DNA of 64,000 nt from Takashimella koratensis (taxonomy: Eukaryota; Basidiomycota; Tremellomycetes; Trichosporonales; Tetragoniomycetaceae), in assembly GCA_003116875.1 (NCBI GenBank), contig BCKT01000005.1, forward strand, positions 1,302,001 to 1,366,000. Direction: 5' to 3'. This document shows, one piece after another, positions 45,050 to 55,884 of the stretch. How positions within the stretch are numbered: position 1 is the first letter of the stretch; each line of letters opens with the position of its first letter. Under the pieces are notes generated by a model. That model saw only the letters and a list, made by a program, of their open reading frames with translations. It was not told the DNA's origin and searched no databases. Made by a program: the position numbers and the translations under genes.

Positions 45050-47492
45050 ATGGGCCTCGCATCCAAACTCGCTGCTGCGCAGTCGGGCGCTGGCGCTGCA
45101 CCCGCCGGAGGCGCCTACGGGTCCACCCAGCAATCTCAGTACGGCGCTCCTCCTCAGTCGCAGTACGGTGCACCCGCCGCGGGCGGGTACGGACAGCCTG
45201 CTGATCAGCAGTATGGCGCTCCGCCTGTCCCTCCTTCCCGGTGAGCTTACCATCCTTGCTGATCATCCCCCCTCCGCCAAGCCGAGTGATCTTGGCTTGG
45301 CTCTCGCACTGCTCTAACCACGACTAAAACTGACGAGCCCTCAGTCCCGGGCAGTCGGGCCAGCCGCAGTATGGACAACAGCCGCAGGGGCAGTACGGCC
45401 AGCAGTCGCAAGGTCAATACGGCCAGCAAGGTCAATACGGACAGCAGCCAGGCCAGCAGGGTCAGTACGGACAGCAGTCGCAGTACGGACAACAGCCTGG
45501 CCAGGGCCAGTATGGCCAACAGCCTCAGTACGGACAACAGCCCGGACAAGGTCAATACGGACAGCAGCCTGGTCAAGGTCAGTACGGCCAGCAGGGGCAG
45601 TACGGACAACAAGGCCAGCAAGGGCAGTACGGACAACAGCCGGGTCAAGGAGGCCAGTACGGCCAACAGGGACAGTACGGACAGCAAGGCCAGCAAGGAC
45701 AGTACGGCCAGCAGCCTGGTCAAGGACAGTACGGCGCCCCTCCAGGCCAGCCACCAAGCTACGGTCGGCCGCCCCAGGGCGCTCCCGGTGCCCCTGGGTT
45801 CGGAGCACCAGGTGCACCCCCCGCTGGAGGTGGAATGACCACCGACGCTGGGTTCTTGCTCCAGCAGCTTCAGAACTGCGTCACCGACGTGAGTAGTGTC
45901 GTATCCTCTTACAGCCGCCTTTTACCCCAACATGCTTTACCCTCATTTTCCTCACCTTCATCATTCCCTCATGATCGTCTTCGATACGTGGACATAGCTG
46001 ACAAAGTGTCTTCTCTTTCTTGCTCTGACCCGCGTTGGTGGTACGTCTATAGCAAAAGCTCCAGGCATTCTACCCGCCCGGAAGCCTCGACATGATCGCT
46101 GCACGCGTTGCGTCGTCGGGCGCTCTCGATAGGCTCTGCAACGAGTGGCGTATCCCGCGCGAGCTCGGCGCTGACCTCGTGAGTGGGAGTGTGGGGAGCT
46201 AGAGTTGCCTTCGCCCAAGAACCGAGCTGCTGGGGGCGACATAGTTGCAGAATTCAATGAGCGAAACAGAACTGCTCAAAGCTGATAACATGATCAGGTC
46301 AAGCTGTCCTTGTTCGACACGATCCTCTACGTCGACGATAGTGGCTCGATGGCGTTCGAGGAGAACGGCGAGCGCATTGACGATCTTAAGCTGTAAGTGG
46401 GGTTTTGGTAACCTTCTCTTGCCGCCTTGCTTTCGTTCGCTACCATTACATCAATGCAGTTCGGTGGCTGACGGATACAGTATCCTCTCCCGCGTGGCGT
46501 TTGCTACATCGTTGTTCGACCAGGACGGTATCGAGGTCCGGTTCATGAACTCGTCCCTTGAGGGTCGGGGCATCAACAGCGAGGCCGCGGTGAGTCCCGA
46601 GTCCAGCTTGACACCTCTTCATCTCTTCCTTCTTCCGTGTTTCTAGACTCCTCCACCCCAGTGCACTTCCCAAATCCATTTCTAAACCCTTCCCCCTTCC
46701 CATTTTTCTAATCCCGACCTTCACGCTTGACTAACACCGCCTAGGCAACCGCTCTCGTCAATCAAGTCAAGTTCTCCGGCCTTACCCCACTCGGTACCTC
46801 GCTTTGGAACAAAGTCCTCCAACCGCTCGTCCTCAACCCGGCGCGTTCAGGCCAACTCCAGAAACCCGTGCTTATTATCGCGATCACGGACGGGACGCCA
46901 GCTGGGGAGAACAAGGATGAAGTGTTTAATGTGATTATTCGTGCCGATCAAGAGTTGGGCAGGTCTAGGTATGGAAGGGACGCTGTTAGTTATCGTGAGT
47001 ACCACGAGCGTGCGACAGCGCGTGAGCGCCTAACAGTCTATGGCCGTGACTCAGGAAGTGATGAGCACGACTCAGCAGGCTGAGAGTAAGATAGGGAGCT
47101 GACATTATGGATTCGGCAGAATTCGCCCAAGTCGGTAACGATATGAAAGCGATGAAATTCCTTGAAGAACTTGATAACCACCCTGTGGTTGGTGGTCTCG
47201 TCGACTGCACATCCAACTTTGAAGCTGAGCAGGCCGAGATGCTCCGCAAGTCGGTAAGTCTATAGTATACTAAGGCGCCTCGGCCTGGGTCGAGCATCGA
47301 GAGGAGTGAGCCAAAAAAAAGGTTGGTGTTGATGATTTGAACAGGGTGTCAACCTCGAACCGGCAATGTGGATCACCAAGTTGCTCATGGGCCCGATCGA
47401 CTCGTCTTACGATACCAAGGGTGAGTGAGGGGTTTATGATTCGCTTTGTTTCTGGTTGCGATTCCGATACTGATTATCTTTTAGACGAGTGA
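45050..47492 (+). CDS. vWA-domain protein with QYGQQ-repeat prion-like N-terminus
   Basis: Nine exons (45050-45240, 45345-45888, 46053-46178, 46298-46392, 46481-46589, 46745-46994, 47120-47253, 47345-47420, 47485-47492) give about 510 aa. Residues 22-225 are low-complexity, with about 20 QYGQQ/QYGAP units built from Gln, Gly, Tyr and Pro, typical of prion-like regions. A conserved stretch ([40 protein letters not shown]) leads into a von Willebrand A domain: [15 protein letters not shown] has the MIDAS DxSxS (300-304), then [13 protein letters not shown] and [11 protein letters not shown] supply the remaining metal-site positions. The protein ends [13 protein letters not shown] with a last coding exon of 8 nt. 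The repeats also give a long Leu/Ala frame on the other strand, which is a shadow. Cellular role unknown. Confidence 0.87.
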
Positions 47493-47998
47493 GTGCAAGT
47501 TAGGGTCCAGCGTGAAAGATACAATAACGAGTTGAGAAATAAGGAAAATCAAGTTTAGCGTATCGTAGTGGTGTAGAATCGTCTACACGATTGGAGACGT
47601 GTCTAGGTTCGTGTTCTGAGCGGTTTGCGTAGGAAATGAAATCAAGTAACGTGGTGATGCAAATCAAGTAACGTGAATATGAAGGGTGTAGCCCTTCAAC
47701 GTGAAGACGAAGGGTGTAGTTCTTGAACGTGGTGATGAATGCAGAGGAGTAAGAGTAAAGTGTGCAAGGTGTGAAAGGTGTGCAAGGTGTGCAAGGTGGG
47801 ACGGGAATGCATGAGGGTTACATTGAAAACAATGAAGCGTCGTGGAATCTGGTAAAAAGTCGAAGAAACAAATTCATTCTTCCTCCCTTCTTCCCTCCAT
47901 TCGTCAAAAGCCTGAGGTCTGAGACCTGAATCTCAAGCTCGACCTCTGGCTCAGTCTCGCTTCACCTACGTTCGCGACGTTTCGCTCAAAGGGTTTCT
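47493..47998. other. Convergent spacer, vWA gene / MBF1
   Basis: About 500 bp with AAGTAACGTG and GGTGTGCAAGGTGTG direct repeats (47643-47795). Fits two 3' UTRs; no gene seen. Confidence 0.5.
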
Positions 47999-49645
47999 TT
48001 ACTTCTTCTTCGGCCCACCAAGCGGCTGTCCGATCGTAGCTGCCGCACCACGAAGTTTGACACCGACCACACGTTCGAGTTTACCCAAAAGCTGTTGGTT
48101 AGGTACCGCTCGACCCGATTCGATATCTGCGATCTGTAATTCCAAGCCCGCAAAAAAAAAAAAAAAAAAACAGGTCAGCGTCCGTACAAACTGCGTCTCA
48201 ACGATCAGGTTCGGTCAAGGTGCGATTATGACTACTTTATAGCTTTCACCTTCCGCGGAGGAGCGCGTCTCGCCAGCCAAGTTTGAGAGACCCGGCTCGA
48301 CTCGAGGTTTGGGATTTGGGGTTTTGGATTTGGAGTTGGGTTTTGGGTCCCGGATACTGGGGTAAACTTACGTCCTGCGGTTTGGCATTGACTGCCGTGG
48401 CCAAATCCTTCTGGGTCATGCTCTTCCCGTCTGGCTTTGTCTTGGCCTGTCGAGCAGCGGCTAGTGCGCGACCGACACTGTAAACGAGGTCGCGAGTGAG
48501 TTAGCACGAGGCTCAGGCATCAGAAGAAGGAAAAAAGGGGAGGAAGACAAGACAAGAGAAAGAAGTGGAACCTCTGGTTGCGCCATTTTCCTTTCTTCAA
48601 TCAAAGGACCGGCACCGGGCGCAGGTACAGGCCTTGGGTCGGGAGAAGGAATACTCACACAATGTCAACCTTCTCAGGCGGGGCGGGGGCGTCGTCACGG
48701 TCCAACTTGGCGATCCGCTGGTGGTCGGCGGCTAAGGCGAAAGGGTGGGGTGAGCATCCGAGCAACGGCCAACAGAAAGGGATTTTCATAGAACTTGAGC
48801 ATGGCGATCCAAGCTACCGCATCTCCAAAAGTGTAAAAACTGTACTCACGACCAGAAGCCTGAGCTCGGCCCTTGGCGCCAATATCAGAGATCGCACCGA
48901 CTCGTTGAGCAGCTATCAAAGTCCACAACGTCAGTGCTGTTCATTTTTTTCCTGTAGACGACACCGAAACCCAAAGACCAGAAGGCGGATAGACCGCAAA
49001 GTCCCGAGAAATAGCTCGGAGCTTGGCGAGGGAGGTAAGGAGAAAGGCAGGAAGGGGAGGTGGATGAAAAGCTGGACTTACTAGAGATGGCGTTGCTGCG
49101 GGTTTGGGCACCGTTGGCACCTGGCCCACGGCGCTGAGAGTGGCCGATGATAGTAGGTTTGTCGTCCCAGCCAGACTACGAGTGAAAAAGGGCCCGAGAG
49201 AGCGAGAGAGACGAAGGAGCGAGGAGGCAAGGGCACGAGCGACCGGGAGAGAGAGGCGAATAAGGGACGAGAGAACGAGAGAACGCGAGAAACAATACGA
49301 GTTGATCGAGGTAAGGTGAAAAATTGAGGAAGAGGACGAGGTAGAACGAGCGGCAAATGCAATATCAGCGTCAATCCTACAATCTCTCGAATAGCCCAAA
49401 CTTCCTCCCTCACAACCTCGATCTCAGCCCTCTAACCTCTAACCATATCTACGCCTCGCAAGTCTGCGCACCGACGTCTGCGACTCTACCCCATCCAGAC
49501 GACGCCAATGAGTCATCACCCCCTTTGTCCTCACCCTTCGGTTTTCTCACTCAGCTCCACCCTCCCTCGCTCCTTGGCTTACTTCTTACTTCGCACCAAC
49601 TTCTCCCCGGTCGAACGTTTCCTCACTCGATGCTTGACTTACCAT
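47999..49645 (-). CDS. MBF1: Multiprotein bridging factor 1
   Basis: Transcriptional coactivator that bridges TBP and bZIP activators, also linked to ribosome-collision quality control in yeast. Six exons give about 157 aa: 49645-49643, 49175-49082, 48912-48850, 48731-48659, 48477-48372, 48133-47999. Only the ATG lies in exon 1, separated by a 467-nt intron. The N-terminus ([17 protein letters not shown]) is the MBF1 domain; the helix-turn-helix follows from [17 protein letters not shown] through [40 protein letters not shown] and VKLRG. The end [10 protein letters not shown] is usual for the family. The exon 1 assignment rests on ATG followed directly by GTAAGT; alternative leader exons cannot be excluded. 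Intron 5 has an A19 tract near its acceptor side. Confidence 0.95.
48152..48170. repeat. A19 homopolymer inside an MBF1 intron
   Basis: Nineteen consecutive A on the + strand, which reads as a polypyrimidine (T) tract about 20 nt before the last MBF1 acceptor. Confidence 0.9.
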
Positions 49646-49991
49646 GTTGATAGCGTGTGATTGAGAGGGGAGGTGGTGGTAGTGGTGATGAGTGACTGTC
49701 GAGTGAGCGATCGATGATAGTTGTTGGTATAAGAAAGAGTGCAGTGTTGAATTGACCCGATGGAATTCGGTGGAAACTGACCGCATACAGAGTATGACTC
49801 GTGTGACGTCTATCAATGTGGCACCCAACACCCTAGGTTTTACCCTTCCGAGTTTGCCTGAATACAATGCATCTACTCGTATCTACTACCTCTTCTCTAT
49901 GCACAAGACGCTGCTTGTATCTCTCATACCTCTAACCCCTCTAACTCACACCTCACACCTCAGACCGTACCCACCACCACACCTCTCACAC
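49646..49991. other. MBF1 promoter and hydrolase 3' flank
   Basis: About 345 bp between MBF1 and the next minus-strand gene. Contains GTGGTGGTAGTGGTGATGAGTG-like repeats in the MBF1 leader. No gene seen. Confidence 0.5.
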
Positions 49992-52038
49992 TTACAAACC
50001 CTGCAACGTCCCTTGTCCTTGTTGACCCACCACCACCTCCCCTTCCTTCAATATTCTCCATCCAACTTTCCCTTCTCCATGTCCCTCTCTATCCAGCTCT
50101 CCACCAACGACCCATTCCCACCCTTCCTCATGCACGACCTCCACTTTGGCTCCATGCTGCCCCACTCCCCGTTTCGCGGCAGTCAAGAACTCGCTCATGG
50201 GTTTGAGAACCCAACGGCGTTTACTCTCTGTTCGGCTGAAGAAGGGACCATCGAACCAGCCGAGGTGGCCGCCGCCGCCGGTGATTGCTGCGTAGACGTG
50301 GGACGAACTTTGGAATTCAGGAATAGGTAAGGCATCTAAAAAGAGAATGATCAATCCCGCTCCAAATATAAGGAATGGAGAATGGGAAAAGCATGATAAT
50401 AGAGTGATTGATCAATTCGTGACTCACCTCCAGCGACAACCGGGTCGTCAAACGCGTTGATCGCAAGCACAGGCCTAAAGCACATCAGTATTCCCGCCAG
50501 AATCATCACCCAGCCCTACTCACACTTTGATATTCTTGATGAGTTTATTCGGACTGGCCCACTTGTAATAATCCTGAGCCGTCTCAAACGGCCAAGTCCC
50601 TTTCCCTTCTGGTCCTCCAATCTTCGTAACCATCACATCGTCTACCTCTCTCAACCTAACCTTTCCACCTCTCCTACTCCTCTTATTCAAGGCATCTATC
50701 TCGCCTATCCACGGTTCCATCCGACTCCCCTTTTCCCTAAAAATGCGTTTATCCACGTTATCGTGTTTATTGAAGAGCGCGAGGAGGTTTTGAGCGAGTG
50801 TGGAAGAGTAGACTCGGGATCGGAACCAACCGTCTTCGAGCCGCCGAGCCATGGCGACTAGGTCCCAGGGGCAGCCGAGGACAAGACCGGTAGAGAGGAA
50901 CGAAGAGGAACCGGATTCGCCCAAGTACCGGGCAAGGACAGAGGCACCGAGGGAGAAACCGGCACCGTGAAGAGGGGAGGAAGGGTACCGGTTTCGGATA
51001 AAGTGAAGGGCAGTGTGGAGGTCGACAGTAGTTCCTGCAGAGTAGAACTGACACGACGTGAGGGGAGTCCCGGCACATCCTCGGAACTGTGTTCGTCAGC
51101 AATAGTCATACTGTAATCGTAGTCATAGAAGGGATCGTAGGCAACGGTCACACTCACGTTCACGACAATTCCTCGGCCGCCCATCCCACCTTCCGAAACA
51201 GGCTTGATCACCCATGCCAACAGATTCCTAACATAGCTCTCGTGGCTTCCACCTGTGAGGCCGTGGCTCACAACGACTGTCGGAGCCGTCGGGTCCAGCT
51301 CGGCATGGTGTTTGGGCGCAAAGTCGAGAGCGCTAGGAAGTGTTAGAGACGCTCGACTTTGGGGTGATCAGGCTGGAGAGGAAGAGAGCAGAGGAGGATA
51401 GCTTACATGGTGCCGTTGTCTGGGAGACGAAGGTAGGTTCTGTCCAAAGTCAGCTAGAGAACATACTGGCAAGGGATAAAATTAGACTGAGAATTGAAGT
51501 AAAACTCACCGCTCGTACTCGATTTGATCAACTTTTGTGAAATCCGCTCCGACGATGTAAAACGTCTGCAAATGTCCACTAGTCTCTCGTCAGCTCGTAG
51601 ATCATCTACCTTCTCTTTTCTCCCAAGTTTTACTCACTTTGGTAACCACCAACTCGGTGTGAATCCGCCTTTCAAACTGGGCACGTTCTCTTCGATCCAC
51701 TGATTGATCGAAACCTTTTCCTCCCCTTCATCACCTTCATCTCCTCGATTGGTCTCTGCATTCGTTACTCTATTGACCAACCCGTTCGAGCGTGACCCTG
51801 CACGACCTGAGCGGCGGAGGGTGACTTGACCCGGCCGTTTAGGGATCGCACGTACGATCCCCCTGGCGAAATGAGCGAATCCGAATAAACCGGTGATGGC
51901 GAACCAGATCTGCGCAGGGAGAGACCAGAGTGATTCGAGTACCGTCCGGGAGAGGTAGAAGGATTTGACGGGGACAGAGGAGTAGGAGGACGAGGACGAG
52001 GGGTGGGACGAGGGGTGGGAGGGGTGAGAGGGGGTCAT
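49992..52038 (-). CDS. Alpha/beta hydrolase, YheT/ABHD1-3 family (yeast Eht1/Eeb1/YMR210W-like)
   Basis: Seven exons (52038-51638, 51578-51510, 51439-51407, 51332-51158, 51086-50524, 50474-50428, 50335-49992) give about 543 aa. An N-terminal hydrophobic segment (SLPAQIWFAITGLFGFAHFA) may anchor it to a membrane. Family blocks: PSWWLPNGHLQTFYIVG, VVVSHGLTGGSHESYVRNL, FRGCAGTPLTS, nucleophile elbow HGAGFSLGASVLARYLGE (Ser271), AFDDPVV (Asp423/424) and GGGGHLGWFDG (His453). Yeast members make medium-chain fatty acid ethyl esters or act as lipases; the substrate here is not known. The ATG at 52038 follows a leader-like stretch; an in-frame ATG at 52224 would add 62 residues with a basic, mitochondrial-like start (MSIARLLKRYKKAARGVRFW). 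Confidence 0.9.
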
Positions 52039-55000
52039 GAGGATAGAGATGTTGAAGATAGGAGGAGGAGGAAAAGTTGAAGCAATCGAGACAAACAGCA
52101 AGAGGCGATGACGACGTTGGACGGAAAGCCACGTGGTCGTCGCAGTAGTGCCAGATTCGTTCGACCAAAACCTCACCCCTCTCGCAGCCTTCTTATACCT
52201 TTTCAATAATCTCGCTATCGACATTTCACAAGCTCCTTGACCACTCCTCTCCGTCTTTCTCGGCGCACATCTCGGGCTTAGTGCAATTGTTCACTCCTTC
52301 ACTGGAACTTTTGTCACATTCGCACCCCAAAGCCTGGGGAAGTGAAGCAATTCGAACCAATGCCTCCGTTCAAGGGCCCCGCCCGGCGACGGGGACGCCG
52401 GATAAGGATGTAGCAAAAGACGGCCCGTGCTCATTTCCGCTTCCACAGGTTGAGGGTCAAAGAAGGCTGATGATGGGAATGGAGTTGCCACAGTCGCAGT
52501 CACTGATGATTGATATGAGACACGATACACGAGACGAGGGTCGAGCTTGCATGTCCCAGGTCGAGGTCGAGGTCGAGGTCGAGGTCGAGGTCATGGGCCT
52601 CATTGTCCAAAGGATGCACACGGCACACACGGTACACACAGAGACACACGCCCTCTACACGCCACACAGACCGACAGGGCGTCATCACTCCCTCCCTCCT
52701 TCCTCGCCCCTCCCCTCCTTTGACCACCAAAGGCCCTGTTTCCACCTCGCTCCTCGTTCCTGTTCCTGTGCCGGGCGCAGTACATCGTTGATGTTGATGT
52801 CCACAACCAGGACCGGGTCGACCCACCCCACCTGCGCGGCGCTCATACCGCGGCATTCATAACATAGCGGCGATAGCAACGGCGACGGAGATAGCCACGG
52901 ACGGTGAGCTGAGCTGTGGTGGGGTTGGGTGGCGTGGGTGGAGGTTGGCTGGGGAGGTGTCCCTTGATCGATGAGCATGACACGGACCTCGAGCTCCGTG
53001 CGTCAGTATCTCTGTTGAAACGTACTGCGCATTCACACGTTTAGCCATGACCGGATTCAGCTTTGATCGAGCTGTCTCTGGCCTGGCCGTATCGCCGTTC
53101 CTCCGTCGTCTAGGTAACGCAGTTCCTCCCTCCCCTTTCCCAAACGGTCGGCTAGAGCTCTCCCACTCTTCACAGGCGCGCGTGTGACGTCGTGCTCAGA
53201 CTACAGAGATACCAGAGTCACACACAAAAGTCCGCATCGTCCGCCCGCGCGACGCTCACGCCGTTGTTTCAGGTATCAATTCCGAGATTGCAGGAGAGAA
53301 GCGTGCGCGCCGTCGTCGTCGTCGCCGTACATCTCCGGTCCACCGCGAGGTCAGCGGCGACGTTCGAGGGACTGATCAAGTCTTGGCCCTCGGTCTGACC
53401 CAAGTCATTTGTTCATGCCCTGCGCCCATGCGACTCTCTGCTTACTGATTACTGCTTACCTCCTGATGCACCTTCTCACTCGAACTCATCTCCCATCCTT
53501 TCATTCTCACCACGTCGTACAGCAAGCCGGCTTGCTCCTTGCCCCTGTCCCTCCCTCCCTCCCTCCCTCTCTCCCTCCTCTCCACGTCCTTTACAGGGCG
53601 CAAGCGCCTTCGCACGCTTCTCACCAACGATCGTCGCTCATTAGAACCAACCAGCTCCACACCACCTGACCCACGTCCACACCACCTATCACCTACGGCC
53701 GACAGAGCGCCGACAGCTGGCTCACAGACCATCGCCGTAGCGTCGACACTTCTCTTCATTGCCCACGGCCACGCACTCATCAACTGCGCACGTCGGCCGG
53801 GGGGGTCGGGTTCTCACCATCACCATCACAAAGCAAACAGCTCGGCGCGCCCCACTGCCCTCCTTTTGTCGCTTCTGTCGACCCCGCCCTAGATCACCCT
53901 TCCCACCTTGCCCTTCGCCCACCCTCTTATCGCCTCGCCTCCACTTTCACAACGGCCGCAGTACTCGTCGCTGGCGCCAACGGCTGTCACGTTCGTCCTA
54001 CCTATCTCCCTCTCTCTTTGCTTCGATCTGATCGGCTGGTCCGTACACCGCCCTCCTTCACCTGTGCGCCCTCACCTTCACCTGTCACCGCGACGTACTC
54101 GCTGTTCGTTCGCAACCTACCTCGGTCTTTGCTACCCGTCACCGCCTTGCCTTTACGACCGGCGGTCGACTGGAGGACCCCCTTTCAAACGTCTCCTCCC
54201 TCACGCCCCGTGTCGTCGACGACCACGGCCTACCTTGACGCCATCTTTACGCCATTCAGCACCCACCACACGTCCCACCTGCTCACGGTCCTTTGCGATC
54301 TTACCCGGCCGCCGTAGCGTCGTTGCCTCCGGCCTTGCGGGTAGCGAGTTGCGGGTCTGTGCTGTCTCATCCTTTGACGCGCGAATCCTTCGCCTCCACA
54401 TGCTTCCTCTACCTTGACCCTCGCTTACGCCTCGTCGCTCTCCCTCGCGGGCCTCGTACACCCACGGCCTCCACCTCTCCGAGCGTAGGGTGCAGGCTTT
54501 GAGCAGCGCCCCTTGTCCAGCGCCAGCGTTGATGACAGTGGCGACAGCAACGACCTAGTGCCGTCAAAGGACAGAAGGGACGGTGTGAGAAAGGTAGGTC
54601 GGATGCGCTTGGGGTTCCTGTTTCCACTCTCGGTATGTGGTACCGCACCATCACATCAGTACGGGCTCTGCCACCTGAGCTACCCATATGGGCTGCTGCG
54701 TGGTTTCTTGAGGTCTACGATAGCCTTGAGCTGACGCTTAGGCGATGATTTACACTGCTATCGTGTCTGCCTCGTCTGCGTCGCTCCGTCTCCCGTCCTC
54801 GTCGTTCCCATCCTTGTCCGCCTTGTATCAAGACGAGCGCCGTGTCCCGGTCAAACGAGGCACAATCATTCCGGTCCTGTCTCTCTCTCTGTCTCTCTGT
54901 CTTTGCCTTGTCTGCTCTATCCCCACCCTCGCCACATCAGAGCTTGTCTCCTCAGTCACGGGTTCCTTTGACTCTCCTCCTCTCTTCTCCCCGTGCCCTC

Positions 55001-55884
55001 TGACCTCTTTCCCTCCTTTGCATTTTATCTCTCTGCGCCTCTGTGCCTCTTTGCCTCTGGCGCCCTCACCCTCGTCGCGACCGATCAGACACCACTACCT
55101 CTGCCAGACAAAGACAGGACCCCGGTCTTTGTCTCTGCCTCTGTCTCTGTCTCTGTCGCACGGGACCTGGTCCCCCTCCTTCCTCCCTTCTTAGCCCCAC
55201 TCTCTGCTCACCTGCTCGCGCCTCTCGCCTCGTCCGGCGGTAACTCCCTTGCAGCAGATACTACTTCTCGGTACAAGGTACGAGGAAGAAAGAGGACACT
55301 CCGCACATACGAGGAGAGAAAAAAGAGAGAAAAAAAGGTTCAAGAGCAACTCTGGTCGCTCTGGTCGCAACCACCCCTACCCCCTCGCCGCCCCTCTCCG
55401 TCTGTCCGTCTCTACGTCTCCCACCCTCACACTCGCTTCCCCTCATATCCTATCATATAACGTCGACCTCGACTCAATCCTTCAGCCCACAGACCACTTT
55501 TCACCGCCTCGCAACCTTCTCTCAACCTCAAACACCCCCTCCCTCCGATATTTTCACCAAATTACAATCGTCGTCTCCCCTATCGCGACGCCTCCTCCTT
55601 GGTTCTTTCTTCGCTTCCATTGTCCCAACCCCGACGTCAATCGCTTCGCTTCCCCGTTTCGGGCACTCGTGATACGTCCACGTCGGTTCAGACAACGCGG
55701 GCGTCGGCTTCTCTCTCCCAACTTTACTCATCGCTCCCAGTCGGTAACGTCGACAATCGCTTCCTGTCCGTCCTTTTCTGTGACGCCCACCTCTAAAACA
55801 CGAGAGGAGACCATACATATACCCCAATCAAACCAACCATCTCCGCCGGCACTCCTTACCTCCTCCTATCTCCACCCTGCCAAC
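52039..55884. other. 3.8-kb gene-free region upstream of the homeobox gene
   Basis: Divergent promoters of the hydrolase and the homeodomain gene. From 53.4 to 55.9 kb the + strand is strongly pyrimidine-rich (TCTCTGTCTC, CCCTCCCTCC), as expected for a very long promoter or 5' leader. Many overlapping frames occur (for example 53908-54417, 54745-55460) but all are Ser/Pro/Arg/Leu simple translations. The frame ahead of the homeobox ATG is open from 55249 but has no ATG. No gene recognised. Confidence 0.5.
52558..52592. repeat. (GAGGTC)n hexamer repeat
   Basis: Almost six tandem GAGGTC units. Confidence 0.9.

Noticed and set aside
45247..45723. 158-aa Leu/Ala-rich open frame on the minus strand
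   Set aside because: It is the antisense shadow of the QYGQQ repeats; codon periodicity belongs to the plus-strand vWA gene.
53908..55460. Series of Ser/Pro/Arg-rich frames upstream of the homeobox gene
   Set aside because: Pyrimidine-rich leader composition gives open frames in several phases; no motif, no consistent splice structure.
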